From positions 1,613,539-1,677,538 of the forward strand of contig NZ_OY763919.1 in assembly GCF_963667735.1 (NCBI RefSeq): DNA of 64,000 bases, given 5' to 3'. The notes beneath the pieces were generated by a model. It made no database searches and was not told where the DNA came from. It saw only the letters and a list, made by a program, of their open reading frames with translations. Made by a program: the position numbers and the translations under genes. The stretch is from an uncultured Methanoregula sp. (GTDB taxonomy: Archaea; Halobacteriota; Methanomicrobia; Methanomicrobiales; Methanospirillaceae). The first letter of the stretch is position 1, and every line of letters begins with the position of its first letter. Positions 8,467-16,588 of the stretch are shown piece after piece.

Positions 8467-9288
8467 ATGGTGTCTTACTCCGTTGCAAGCATGTTCTTTC
8501 ACGAGTACACCATTGATGAGATCTTCTCGTTTGTATCCCGGTCCGGCCTTGACGCCATCGAGTTCTGGCTCGAAACCCCGCACTTCTGGCTCCGCGATCT
8601 TCCGGTTCACGAGGTGCTTGCCGCCCGGAATGCCCGTCCCGAACTCTCGCTCCTGACCGTGCATGCCCCGATTCTCGATCTCAACCCCTGCTCCATCAAC
8701 CCGGAAGTTGCTGAAGTCTCCGTCGGCTATGCGGTCCGTTCGATCGCCATGGCCGAAGAGTTCGGTGCCCGCGTCCTCACCCTCCACCCGGGGCGAAGGA
8801 CGGCAAAGAGGCCTCCCGGGAATGCGGATTTTATTCGGTTCGACCACTATATTGAGAGGATCCGGGAGACTGCTCTTCAAAATTCCCTGAAGATCAGTAT
8901 GGAAAATATGGAACCCGCCGTCAATTCCCTTCTCTGTACTCCGGAACGTATGCGGGAACTCCTCGATGCCGAACCCTGGCTGTATTTTACCCTTGACGTT
9001 TCCCACGCCCTCGCGGGGTCCGATGACGGACCCCTGCGGTATATCGAGCTCTGCCATGACCGGCTTGCAAATGTGCATATCAGCAGGGTGAACGGAAGAA
9101 CCCTGCACCTCCCGCTTGACCGGAGCCCGGCCATGGCGGCGGTGATGGAATCCCTCAAGGATCACAAGTATAAGGGGAGCCTGACCCTTGAGATCGAGGA
9201 CCTGACGTTCGATCGTACCCTCTCATCGGATGAGAAAATTGCTGTTCTTGCCCGGGACTGTACTTTCATGCATGAATGCATGGAATGA
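8467..9288 (+). CDS. Xylose isomerase-like TIM-barrel protein
   Basis: A 273-residue member of the sugar phosphate isomerase/epimerase (AP endonuclease 2) superfamily. Metal-binding residues are visible along the barrel: His in TVHAPIL, LTLHPG, Glu in ISMENM, Asp/His in TLDVSHA, and the terminal LTLEIED glutamate. It could act on a sugar or as an endonuclease-IV-like repair enzyme; the family is too broad to decide. It is divergent from xseA with a 42-bp gap. Confidence 0.78.
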   Translation: MVSYSVASMFFHEYTIDEIFSFVSRSGLDAIEFWLETPHFWLRDLPVHEVLAARNARPELSLLTVHAPILDLNPCSINPEVAEVSVGYAVRSIAMAEEFGARVLTLHPGRRTAKRPPGNADFIRFDHYIERIRETALQNSLKISMENMEPAVNSLLCTPERMRELLDAEPWLYFTLDVSHALAGSDDGPLRYIELCHDRLANVHISRVNGRTLHLPLDRSPAMAAVMESLKDHKYKGSLTLEIEDLTFDRTLSSDEKIAVLARDCTFMHECME

Positions 9289-9384
9289 GCGCTGGGTTTA
9301 TCTGATACTCTTCCGAATATACTAGTGAATTTCAATAACCGGACAGGAATTTTCTTTGCGTGCACCCGCACGTTGTGAACCAGA

Positions 9385-10668
9385 ATGATACAGGACGCTC
9401 TTGAAATAGTTCTTTTTATTGTCTGCATTCTCCTCTCCGCGTTCTTCTCCAGCTCGGAAGTTGCGCTGATCTCCATCACCCGGGCAAAAGTCCGGACGCT
9501 GGTCAACGAGGGACGTCCGGGATCTGCTGCAGTAGCCGCTCTCAAGGAATCCCCGGAACACCTCCTTATCACGATCCTTGTCGGGAACACCATTGTAAAT
9601 ATCGCTGCTGCGGCTATCGCTACCGCGATTGCCATCCAGATGTTCGGGGATCTCGGTGTCGGGATTGCCACCGGGTTTGTCGTGATCGTTCTCTTAGTCT
9701 TTGGGGAAGTCGGTCCCAAGATCTATGCGGCAAGAGCTTCCGAGTCCTTCGCCCTGATGATAGCCCCGGTCATTCTTTTCCTCTCCCGCCTGCTGACCCC
9801 CGTGATCTGGCTCGTGGAGCGGGTCAGCCCAAGCCTTGGAATCGGGAAAGACGTGGCTGAACCGGCCGTAACGGAAGAAGAGATCAAGGAATGGATCGAC
9901 GTGGGCAAGGAAGAGGGGACCATCGAACAGGACGAGCAGGACATGCTCTACTCGGTACTCGAGTTCGGCGACACAACTACCCGGGAGATCATGACTCCCC
10001 GGGTGGACGTGATGCTGATCGAGGACACCCTCAGTTTCGAGGAAGCGATCCGTGTCTTCAACGAGAGCGGGTTCTCCCGGATCCCGGTGTATCATGACCG
10101 GATCGACAACATCACCGGCATCCTCAATGTCAAGGATATCTTCTCTGCCATGGTCTCCCACCGGAAGGATTCTACCATCAGCGAGGTCATGTACGATCCC
10201 ACGTTCGTACCGGAGACCAAGAAGATCGATGACCTCTTGAAGGAATTGCAGGTCCATCGTGTCCAGATGGCGGTTGTCATTGACGAGTACAGCAGTTTCG
10301 TGGGAATCGTGACTGTCGAGGATATTCTTGAGGAACTTGTTGGGGATATCCTGGACGAATACGACAAGGAGGAGCCCGAGGTCCAGGAGCTCTCCCCGGG
10401 TGTCCTTGTCGTGGATGCCAAGATGTGGGTCGAGGATATCAACGAGAGTCATGGACTCAACCTTCCCACTGACGAGTCCTATGAGACTATCGGAGGTCTT
10501 GTCATCGACCGGCTCGGCCACCTGCCGCTTCATCCCGGGGAGAAGGTGGAGCTTGATTCCGGCAAGACCACGCTTGTTGTATTGCAGATGCACGGCCACC
10601 GGATCGTGAAGGTCAAGATCGTTATCCACCCGAAAACCGGCGATGCTGATAATTCAGGGAACCGGTAA
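9385..10668 (+). CDS. CNNM/CorC-type protein (DUF21, CBS pair, CorC_HlyC)
   Basis: A 427-residue membrane protein. Residues 1-180 form the DUF21/CNNM domain with four hydrophobic segments and the SSSEVALISI motif. Residues 195-320 contain two CBS motifs (MTPRVDVMLIEDT; SEVMYDPTFVPE). Residues 335-420 are the CorC_HlyC domain. Relatives transport or regulate Mg2+ or Co2+; the old name is hemolysin-like. Start at MIQDALEI gives a clean first membrane span. Confidence 0.9.
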   Translation: MIQDALEIVLFIVCILLSAFFSSSEVALISITRAKVRTLVNEGRPGSAAVAALKESPEHLLITILVGNTIVNIAAAAIATAIAIQMFGDLGVGIATGFVVIVLLVFGEVGPKIYAARASESFALMIAPVILFLSRLLTPVIWLVERVSPSLGIGKDVAEPAVTEEEIKEWIDVGKEEGTIEQDEQDMLYSVLEFGDTTTREIMTPRVDVMLIEDTLSFEEAIRVFNESGFSRIPVYHDRIDNITGILNVKDIFSAMVSHRKDSTISEVMYDPTFVPETKKIDDLLKELQVHRVQMAVVIDEYSSFVGIVTVEDILEELVGDILDEYDKEEPEVQELSPGVLVVDAKMWVEDINESHGLNLPTDESYETIGGLVIDRLGHLPLHPGEKVELDSGKTTLVVLQMHGHRIVKVKIVIHPKTGDADNSGNR

Positions 10669-10710
10669 GATGGAAACGCAAAGAGTGGTGTTGGTCGGGG
10701 GAGATATCTG

Positions 10711-11313
10711 ATGAAACGCATCGCTGTCATAGCATCAGGTAGGGGATCGAATTTCCAGGCCGTGGTGGATGCCATCGGAGCGGGGCAGATCCCGGCCACC
10801 TGCGTTGCACTTATTACCGATAACCCGAAGGCCTATGCCATCGAGAGAGCAGAGAAAGTTGGCATTCCCCGGGTTGTCATCGATTATGCCTCGTTTCCTT
10901 CGCGAGAGGTATATGAACGTGCGCTCCTCGCCGCAATGCAGGATACCCGTGCTGATCTCTTTGTCCTCGCCGGCTACATGCGGATCCTCGGATCCGCCAT
11001 AGTCCGGGCATTTCCCGGAAAGATGGTGAACATCCACCCGGCGCTCCTGCCCAGTTTCACCGGGCTCCATGCCCAGCGGCAGGCTGTGCAGTACGGGGTT
11101 AAAATTGCCGGGTGCACGGTCCATTTTGTTGACGAGAGTCTCGATGGCGGCCCGATCATCCTCCAGCGATGGGTTCCGGTGCTGGATGACGATGACGAGG
11201 ACTCCCTTGCGGAGCGGATCCTCAAACAGGAGCACATCGCGTTCCCGGAAGCGATCCAGCTCTTCTGCGAGGGCCGGCTCGAGATTGTCGGACGGAAGGT
11301 AGTAACCCGCTGA
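10711..11313 (+). CDS. purN: Phosphoribosylglycinamide formyltransferase
   Basis: Third step of purine synthesis: formyl transfer to glycinamide ribonucleotide using 10-formyl-THF, or its analogue in methanogens. The 200-residue protein shows GRGSNFQ near residue 10 (phosphate binding), catalytic NIHP with His109 and FVDESLDGGPII with Asp145. Full length for the family. The gene starts 42 bp after the CNNM gene, perhaps co-transcribed. Confidence 0.95.
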   Translation: MKRIAVIASGRGSNFQAVVDAIGAGQIPATCVALITDNPKAYAIERAEKVGIPRVVIDYASFPSREVYERALLAAMQDTRADLFVLAGYMRILGSAIVRAFPGKMVNIHPALLPSFTGLHAQRQAVQYGVKIAGCTVHFVDESLDGGPIILQRWVPVLDDDDEDSLAERILKQEHIAFPEAIQLFCEGRLEIVGRKVVTR

Positions 11314-11413
11314 CTGCGCCCCCGTCCCCTTATCCCCTGCATGTCTGGGGAGGCGCTTTTTTTATATCCATGACACTGATAGTATGCACACATAAGTTCC
11401 CGGTGACAGCAGC

Positions 11414-11740
11414 ATGAAGGTGCGATCCAAGAACCCGGCATCCAAGAAGATAGCGCGGGAACGTATCGGGGTGCTTTTCGTGCAGGCAGGGCTCGTGCAT
11501 GCGGCTCACCCGGAACTGAGCAACCGGTACGTGGAACTCGCCCGGAAGATTGCCATGAGGCAGCGGATCCGGATCGACCGGGAGTTCCGCCGCCGCTACT
11601 GTCACCATTGTTATGCCTACCTTGTACCGGGAAAGAACATGCGGGTGCGGGTGCACCGGGGCAACGTTGTTGTCACCTGCAAAGCCTGCAAAAGAACAAC
11701 GCGTTACCGCGTGGTGAGACCAGATGGAAAAACAAGCTGA
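11414..11740 (+). CDS. rnp4: Ribonuclease P protein component 4 (Rpp21 homologue)
   Basis: A 108-residue subunit of archaeal RNase P, which trims tRNA 5' leaders. The N-terminal helices are followed by a zinc ribbon with Cys63, Cys66 (CHHC) and Cys89, Cys92 (CKAC). Length and the C-terminal TTRYRVVRPDGK match the family. It opens a translation-gene block and overlaps the next gene by 17 bp. Confidence 0.93.
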   Translation: MKVRSKNPASKKIARERIGVLFVQAGLVHAAHPELSNRYVELARKIAMRQRIRIDREFRRRYCHHCYAYLVPGKNMRVRVHRGNVVVTCKACKRTTRYRVVRPDGKTS

Positions 11741-12038
11741 CAATTCCATGCAGGACCTCAAGCCGACCGTCTGGATCGGCAAACAGGGCTGCACCGGGAC
11801 CATGATCGAGGAGATCGTGTCCCAGCTCAAGAAGCGCAAACTGATCAAGGTCAAGTGGCTCCAGAACACGGAAGTGGACCCGGAAGCGATAGCCGCGCAG
11901 GCAAACGCCAATCTCGTGGAAGTCCGGGGAAGGACCATGGTCCTTGCAGAGAAAGGCAGATCGGCAGGAACCCCGTCAAAAACCCCAAAAACTGCCGGTT
12001 CCCGGCAGACCGGGAAGATGCAGCCGGCAAAGAAGTGA
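11724..12038 (+). CDS. YhbY/CRM-domain RNA-binding protein
   Basis: A 104-residue protein with a single CRS1-YhbY domain: KPTVWIGKQGCTGTMIEEI, then VSQLKKRKLIKVKWLQN and VEVRGRTMVL. Bacterial YhbY associates with pre-50S particles, so a ribosome-assembly or RNase P-linked role is plausible. The tail is short and lysine/proline-rich. MQDLKPTVW (at 11748) is an alternative start. Overlap with rnp4 suggests coupled translation. Confidence 0.88.
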   Translation: MEKQADNSMQDLKPTVWIGKQGCTGTMIEEIVSQLKKRKLIKVKWLQNTEVDPEAIAAQANANLVEVRGRTMVLAEKGRSAGTPSKTPKTAGSRQTGKMQPAKK

Positions 12039-12156
12039 TCTTTTCCGGGGCCGGGGTCTCATCCGCTGCAACCGGATCGTTTTTTTAGCCCGGCGGGGCG
12101 AAAATATGCCCTCCGTCGGATTTTTCTCCTTGGAAATGTATAAGAACCCTCCTGTC

Positions 12157-12165
12157 CTATAAATT
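12157..12165 (+). promoter_or_regulatory. TATA box before rps19e
   Basis: CTATAAATT lies 37-45 bp upstream of the S19e ATG, giving predicted initiation near 12187 and a leader of about 15 bases with GTGAGGT as ribosome binding site. A second weaker box (TGTATAAG) sits about 20 bp further up. Confidence 0.5.
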
Positions 12166-12201
12166 AAGACTGTTATTTCATTATCAACAGTGAGGTATTA
12201 G

Positions 12202-12798
12202 ATGACAACAGTATATGACGTCCCCGCGGACCATATCATCAGACGGACCGCCGAGGAGCTCAAGAAGCGGAAGGAGATCGTTCCCCCCGCATGGGCTGCC
12301 TTTGCGAAGACCGGGGTACACAAAGAGATGCCCCCCGAAGATCCCGACTGGTGGTTCACCCGGGCAGCAGCAGTATTAAGACGTGTCTATGTCGACGGCC
12401 CTATCGGTATCGAACGGATGCGGAGTTTCTATGGCGGCAAGAAGAACCGCGGTTCAAGACCAAACGCATTCCGCAAGGGAAGCGGGTCTGTACTCCGGAA
12501 GTCCCTCCAGCAGCTTGAGGCTGCAGGTCTTATCATCCACGACAAGACCGGACGCAGGATCTCCCCCGCAGGCATGGCATTCCTCGACAACCTGTCCCAG
12601 GAAGTCAAGACCAACCCGCCGGCACCCGTGCCCAAGCGTGTCAAGGCCGTAGCCGAACCCGAGCCCAAGAAAGCTGACAGCAAGAAGGGCGAGAAGAAGG
12701 CAAAAGGCGGCGACAAGGCTGCCGAAGGCGCTGACGGCGCAAAGGCCGAGAAGAAGACTTCCAAGAAGAAGTCTGAGAAGACTGAAGCACCCCAGTGA
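12202..12798 (+). CDS. rps19e: 30S ribosomal protein S19e with a long basic tail
   Basis: Small-subunit ribosomal protein of the archaeal/eukaryotic S19e family. Residues 1-140 are the normal winged-helix fold, with PPAWAAFAKTGVHKE, DWWFTRAAAVLRRVY and GGKKNRGSRPNAFRKGSGS. Residues from about 145 to 198 form an extra low-complexity tail rich in Lys, Ala, Glu and Pro (KKGEKKAKGGDKAAEGADGA). Archaeal S19e is usually about 145-150 residues, so the tail is unusual. It heads the S19e-PDCD5-PP-loop-L39e-L31e-aIF6-LX run. Confidence 0.95.
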   Translation: MTTVYDVPADHIIRRTAEELKKRKEIVPPAWAAFAKTGVHKEMPPEDPDWWFTRAAAVLRRVYVDGPIGIERMRSFYGGKKNRGSRPNAFRKGSGSVLRKSLQQLEAAGLIIHDKTGRRISPAGMAFLDNLSQEVKTNPPAPVPKRVKAVAEPEPKKADSKKGEKKAKGGDKAAEGADGAKAEKKTSKKKSEKTEAPQ

Positions 12799-12806
12799 GG
12801 TGACGT

Positions 12807-13145
12807 ATGGGAGACGACGAGCTAGCAGAACTCCGCAGACGCAGGATGGCACAGCTGCAACAGCAGGCTGGCGACCAGCAGGGCATGCAGGAAGAGCTCG
12901 AACGCCAGCAGCGGCAGAAGTCTCAGATCCAGATGATACTCATGCAGGTTCTCGAGCCCGATGCACGCGAACGGCTGAATACCATCAAGCTCACCAAACC
13001 GGATTTCGCCGGTGCGGTCGAGCAGCAGCTTGTCCAGCTCGCACAGAGCGGCCGGCTGCAGAAAAAGATAACCGATGCACAGCTTAAGGAGCTGCTCAGG
13101 CAGCTCGCGCCTGCAAAACGGGATTACTCCATTACCAGAAGATAA
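12807..13145 (+). CDS. PDCD5/TFAR19-family DNA-binding protein
   Basis: A 112-residue, helix-rich protein of the DUF122/PDCD5 family. The N-terminus is glutamine-rich and charged ([13 protein letters not shown]), followed by the conserved core [22 protein letters not shown] segment and IQLAQSG..KKITD. Relatives bind nucleic acid; the cellular role in archaea is unclear. It starts 8 bp after rps19e and its stop overlaps the next start by one base, in keeping with the usual S19e-PDCD5 pairing. Confidence 0.92.
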   Translation: MGDDELAELRRRRMAQLQQQAGDQQGMQEELERQQRQKSQIQMILMQVLEPDARERLNTIKLTKPDFAGAVEQQLVQLAQSGRLQKKITDAQLKELLRQLAPAKRDYSITRR

Positions 13146-13732
13146 TGAAAATTGGAGTGCTCTACAGCGGCGGAAAGGACAGTTCCCTTGCAGCAATCCT
13201 GCTGGGTACGTATTATGAGGTCGAACTCAACACGTTCGTGTTCGACCCTCTCCGCCAGATCCCGATGTTGGAGGCTGCGGCTGATGCGCTGGGGTTTCCC
13301 ATAAAGAAAAGAGTATTCAGGAAAGGATTGCTGGACGAGATGGCAGACCTGGTAATTTCGTGCGGATACCCGAACGATGCAATCAACCGAGTGCACCAGG
13401 AAGCTGTCGAGTCGCTCGCAGGTGAATACAACGTGGTCGGGGACGGTACACGGTTCGAGGACCGCGTCCCGATGCTCACCCGCGAAGCAGTCCAGAGTCT
13501 TGGCAGCCGGAGAGGATGCTCGTACGTGCGACCCCTCCTCGGGTTTGTCAGGCCCGAAGTCAACCGCCTCGTGGATCGGCTTCTCGTTGTCCAGTACGGC
13601 GAGACCGGGACCATCCGGAACGGGGACTACGAAGCAGAGATCAGGGAAGCGATCCGGGCCCGCGGGCTCGATCCGGCTTCCCTGTTTCCTCCCCATCATG
13701 ACCAGTCTCTGGTCGTTGGCAGGAAAGGATAA
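13145..13732 (+). CDS. PP-loop ATPase (DUF7411-like)
   Basis: A 195-residue N-type ATP pyrophosphatase-like protein. The PP-loop YSGGKDSS is at residues 7-14 and adenylate-binding features follow (NVVGDGTRFEDR). Family members adenylate a substrate, often tRNA or a small acid; this archaeal group usually sits in the L39e-L31e ribosomal cluster, as here. Substrate unknown. It overlaps the PDCD5 gene by one base (ATAATG). Confidence 0.8.
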   Translation: MKIGVLYSGGKDSSLAAILLGTYYEVELNTFVFDPLRQIPMLEAAADALGFPIKKRVFRKGLLDEMADLVISCGYPNDAINRVHQEAVESLAGEYNVVGDGTRFEDRVPMLTREAVQSLGSRRGCSYVRPLLGFVRPEVNRLVDRLLVVQYGETGTIRNGDYEAEIREAIRARGLDPASLFPPHHDQSLVVGRKG

Positions 13733-13749
13733 TTTAATCAGGTGAGAAC

Positions 13750-13902
13750 ATGAGCAAATTAAGCAAAGGCAGGAAGATCCGGCTGGCAAAAGCATGCGAC
13801 CAGAACCGGCGCGTGCCCCAGTGGGTAATGATCAGGACCAAGCGCTCCGTTGTTGCGCATCCAAGAAGGCGCAACTGGCGCAAGAGCACGCTGAAGGTGT
13901 GA
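13750..13902 (+). CDS. rpl39e: 50S ribosomal protein L39e
   Basis: A 50-residue, highly basic protein. The sequence begins [19 protein letters not shown] and ends [11 protein letters not shown], the classic L39e pattern (R-W/R-R-T/S-K-L). It has a GGTGAG ribosome binding site 5 bases before the ATG. It lies in the tunnel region of the large subunit. L31e starts 4 bases downstream. Confidence 0.96.
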   Translation: MSKLSKGRKIRLAKACDQNRRVPQWVMIRTKRSVVAHPRRRNWRKSTLKV

Positions 13903-13905
13903 GCA

Positions 13906-14172
13906 ATGGCAGAACAGATGCAGGAGCACGTATATATCATCCCCCTGCGGGATGCACGGCGGATGCCCCGGTGGAAGCGAGCCAACGGCGCTATCAAGGA
14001 TATCAGGAACTACCTTGCAAAGCACATGAAGAGCGAGGATGTAAAACTCGACCAGGCCATCAACGAGAAGGTCTGGGCCCGGGGCAGCTCGAAGCCGCCA
14101 TCAAAGATCCGGGTTCGCGCCATGAAGATGGAGGACGGGCAGGTTCAGGCAGAACTTGCACCGGAATCGTAA
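13906..14172 (+). CDS. rpl31e: 50S ribosomal protein L31e
   Basis: An 88-residue large-subunit protein. Recognised by [34 protein letters not shown] followed by the [16 protein letters not shown] segment. Length matches archaeal L31e. It is followed by aif6 after one base, in the conserved L39e-L31e-aIF6-LX order. Confidence 0.96.
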   Translation: MAEQMQEHVYIIPLRDARRMPRWKRANGAIKDIRNYLAKHMKSEDVKLDQAINEKVWARGSSKPPSKIRVRAMKMEDGQVQAELAPES

Positions 14173-14173
14173 G

Positions 14174-14836
14174 ATGGATCGCACGATCACATTTGCCGGC
14201 GATCCGAACATCGGGGTTTTTGCCCGGGTGGTCGGGGACATCGCCATAATCCCTCCGGAGTCTCCGGAGGAATTCAAGGCCGCGGTACAAAATGCTCTGA
14301 ATGTCAAACTCGTGGAGACCACCATCCAGGGAAGTTCCATCATTGGATCTCTTGTTGCCGGCAACAGCCGGGGGGTTGTCGTATCCGGGCTTGCTACGGA
14401 AGAAGAGATCGCCGTGCTCTCAGAGCACCGGGAGGTTCTTCTCCTCAATGAGTACATGAACGCGGCAGGCAACGTGATCATGGCAAACGATACTTTTGCT
14501 GCAGTTCACCCGGACATGCCGTCCGATATGGGAAAGGCTATTGCGGAGTTCCTTGGTGTCGAGTTGATATTCCTGAGTCTCGGCGGGGTCAAAACCGTCG
14601 GGATGGCAGGGGTTGCCACCAACAAGGGGGTCATCGTTCACCCGAGGGCCACCGCAGCGGAACTTTCACGCCTTGAAACCGTTGCCAAGGTGCCGGTCGG
14701 TACCGGCACGATCAACATGGGCGGCAATCTTGTCGGGACGGGCCTGCTCGTCAATGAGAGCGGGTACCTGGCCGGCAATGCAACGAGCGGGTTTGAACTG
14801 GGCAGGGTAGAAGACGTATTTGGATTTCTGGAGTGA
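14174..14836 (+). CDS. eif6: Translation initiation factor aIF6
   Basis: Anti-association factor that binds the 50S subunit and prevents joining with 30S. The 220-residue protein, started at [19 protein letters not shown], keeps the five-fold pseudo-symmetric pattern of repeated beta-alpha units, each with a conserved N/T-G or V-P..T motif. The start fits because the preceding gene stops two bases earlier. It is within the ribosomal operon. Confidence 0.95.
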   Translation: MDRTITFAGDPNIGVFARVVGDIAIIPPESPEEFKAAVQNALNVKLVETTIQGSSIIGSLVAGNSRGVVVSGLATEEEIAVLSEHREVLLLNEYMNAAGNVIMANDTFAAVHPDMPSDMGKAIAEFLGVELIFLSLGGVKTVGMAGVATNKGVIVHPRATAAELSRLETVAKVPVGTGTINMGGNLVGTGLLVNESGYLAGNATSGFELGRVEDVFGFLE

Positions 14837-14842
14837 GGTCGA

Positions 14843-15025
14843 ATGGTAGATCAGAAGTTTGAAGTGAAAGGCACATTTTTGATGGGCGAGGACTGGATGC
14901 CGTACACGAAGGTGATCGCGGCACCCAACGAGAAGCAGGCAACCGAGAGGACGTTCGCCGTCATCGGCAGCAAGCACAACTTAAAGCGCCGCTACATCAA
15001 GGTTGACGCCGTCAAGGCTGTATAA
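14843..15025 (+). CDS. rplX: 50S ribosomal protein LX (L18Ae/L20a)
   Basis: A 60-residue archaeal LX protein, recognised by KFEVKGTFLMGEDWMPYTKVI and SKHNLKRRYIKVD. It ends the L39e-L31e-aIF6-LX run. Its last codons form one arm of a hairpin terminator. In many archaea pfdA and ftsY follow directly; here they come about 10 kb later. Confidence 0.94.
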   Translation: MVDQKFEVKGTFLMGEDWMPYTKVIAAPNEKQATERTFAVIGSKHNLKRRYIKVDAVKAV

Positions 15026-15038
15026 TTACAGCCTTTTT
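15016..15038 (+). terminator. Hairpin/U-tract terminator at the end of rplX
   Basis: GGCTGTA (15016-15022) pairs with TACAGCC (15027-15033) across the loop TAAT, followed by TTTTT at 15034-15038. The stem includes the LX stop codon (15023-15025 is in the loop). It resembles a bacterial intrinsic terminator; a further T-rich tract follows at 15046-15057. Confidence 0.65.
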
Positions 15039-15154
15039 GAATTATTCTCTTTTCTTTAAAGCCGGTCTTTCCTGCAGTCATACCAGTACTTTTGGTTCTG
15101 GTGTTATTCCGGCAGGTGGATGGCATTTTATCACAGTATACCGGATATTTCAGT

Positions 15155-15898
15155 ATGAAAGAAGAGACCCGCTGGAAAGTGATGATCGGGATCATTCTCA
15201 TCAACGTAACCCTGCTCCTGATGATCATCCATTTCCTGCTCTTCCACGATGCTGAGCACCTGTTCATATATTTCGTTGGCGATCTTGTTTTCCTCCCGGT
15301 GGAAGTCCTCTGCGTGACCCTGATAATCGAAGAGATGCTGGAGTCACGGGAACGGCAGCAGCGGATGGAGAAGCTCAACATGGTGATCGGGATCTTCTTC
15401 TCCCGGGTCGGGACGCCGCTCCTTGCCCAGCTTGCAAAGGCCGATTCCTGCTCCGCACCCCTGCGGGAACAGGTGTCCCTGGGAACGAACTGGGATGCGG
15501 GAATGTTCAGGGCAGCACATGCGGGTCTTGGCCATTGGAAGTGCAGTCTCGATCCAACGCAGGTCGATCGAGATGCCATGAAGACGTTTCTTGCCACACA
15601 TGAGGATTTTCTCCTCCGGATTGTCGAGAACCCGATGGTCTTTGAGCATGAATCCTTCACCGATCTCATCTTTGCCATAACGCACCTCACCGCAGAACTG
15701 AACGCCCGCAGCGATCTTTCCCGGCTTCCCGCCACGGATATTTTGCATCTCAACGGCGATATGGAGCGGGTGTACCTTCGGATGGTGCCTGAGTGGCTGC
15801 ATTACATGGAATACCTGAAACGCTCCTACCCGTACCTGTTCAGCCTCGCCATGCGGCAGAACCCGTTCGATACAAAGGCAAACGTTGTTGTGGAGTGA
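15155..15898 (+). CDS. Conserved membrane protein, function unknown
   Basis: A 247-residue protein started at MKEETRWKVMIGI; the 21 upstream codons look non-coding. Two membrane spans are seen at about residues 9-31 and 37-60, then a soluble domain of about 185 residues that is helix-rich with a short charged stretch ESRERQQRMEKL after span 2. No enzyme motif is visible. The layout suggests a cytosolic sensor or scaffold tied to the membrane; I do not recognise the family. Confidence 0.6.
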   Translation: MKEETRWKVMIGIILINVTLLLMIIHFLLFHDAEHLFIYFVGDLVFLPVEVLCVTLIIEEMLESRERQQRMEKLNMVIGIFFSRVGTPLLAQLAKADSCSAPLREQVSLGTNWDAGMFRAAHAGLGHWKCSLDPTQVDRDAMKTFLATHEDFLLRIVENPMVFEHESFTDLIFAITHLTAELNARSDLSRLPATDILHLNGDMERVYLRMVPEWLHYMEYLKRSYPYLFSLAMRQNPFDTKANVVVE

Positions 15899-15922
15899 GG
15901 ATCCCCTATCCCTCAGTTTTTT

Positions 15923-15958
15923 GACCCCCCACCCGCTCCGGACCGGGCAGGGGGGGTC
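15923..15958. repeat. G/C hairpin 1
   Basis: GACCCCCC (15923-15930) pairs with GGGGGGTC (15951-15958), and CCCG/CGGG extend the stem after a bulge. A preceding T-run (15917-15922) would make it a terminator for the minus strand or simply a stable stem. Confidence 0.65.
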
Positions 15959-15997
15959 ACCCCCCATCTCATTTTTTCTGGGAGGGAGGTGGGGGGT
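15959..15997. repeat. G/C hairpin 2
   Basis: ACCCCCCATCTC (15959-15970) pairs with GAGGTGGGGGGT (15986-15997) with one mismatch, enclosing a T-rich loop. It abuts hairpin 1 directly, so the two stems compete for a shared G6TCAC6 palindrome. Confidence 0.65.
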
Positions 15998-16132
15998 AGC
16001 CCCCCTTCGCAAAATTGAGTAACTCCCTCTTTTCCACAACCGCAAACCCATTGTTTCGTGTGGAACTTACTCTTGATATCTGATCCCGGTAAAGGTTACC
16101 AGAAATGAGTTGGTCCTGGAATTTTTCCTGAT

Positions 16133-16157
16133 CGGGAGGGGGTTACCCCCCCTCCCG
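16133..16157. repeat. G/C hairpin 3
   Basis: CGGGAGGGGG (16133-16142) and CCCCCTCCCG (16148-16157) form a perfect 10-bp stem with a short TTACC loop. It lies about 110 bp upstream of the end of the convergent EF-Tu-like gene. Confidence 0.7.
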
Positions 16158-16270
16158 TATCCGGAACGGAACGTTATCCCCCGCCAGATGAATTCAATCA
16201 ACGGTTTGCAGGACCGCGATACAGGTGCGTGCCGGAAACGGGCGATGAGCGATCCAAAAAAAAAGAGTTT

Positions 16271-16519
16271 TCAGGTCTCCCGAAAGACCAGGTCTCCCTC
16301 GTGCACCCGCTCGACAACCCTGATACCGATATCCTGCCCCGTATCCGCTTCCCGGATCGGGATATGATCGAGTTCCATCGAGGTCACGGTCTGGTAGATG
16401 TCCTCGTGCGGTCCGTGGATGTGGATCCGGTCGCCTTTCTCCAGGTGGTTGTCGAGAATGACTGCGGCGACACTCACTTTGGGGTAATAATGGGTTACCC
16501 GTCCAATCATGGTCTCCAT
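16271..16519 (-). CDS. EF-Tu domain 2-like small protein
   Basis: An 82-residue all-beta protein: GRVTHYYPKVSVAAVILDNHLEKGDRIHIHGP, then TVTSMELDHIPIREADTGQDIGIRV. This is the pattern of the second beta-barrel domain of translational GTPases (KGD.I...G; V.SM; A..G..VGI), standing alone without a GTPase domain. Such free-standing proteins exist in archaea and near peptidase U32 in bacteria. RNA-linked function is inference. Confidence 0.8.
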   Translation of the reverse strand: METMIGRVTHYYPKVSVAAVILDNHLEKGDRIHIHGPHEDIYQTVTSMELDHIPIREADTGQDIGIRVVERVHEGDLVFRET

Positions 16520-16588
16520 CTCTTTCCTCCTGACACATGACTGATATCCGGCTCAGGAAATAAAACTTGCCCCGGATTATTCCGGTTA

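Larger units (their letters stand above)
15899..16270. other. 372-bp intergenic region with G/C palindromes
   Basis: No coding frame is convincing here. The stretch holds three G/C-rich hairpins (listed separately), an inverted repeat TTCCACA...TGTGGAA at about 16034-16065 and GGTAAAGGTTACC. It separates two convergent genes, so tandem terminators or a non-coding repeat array are possible. Confidence 0.6.
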
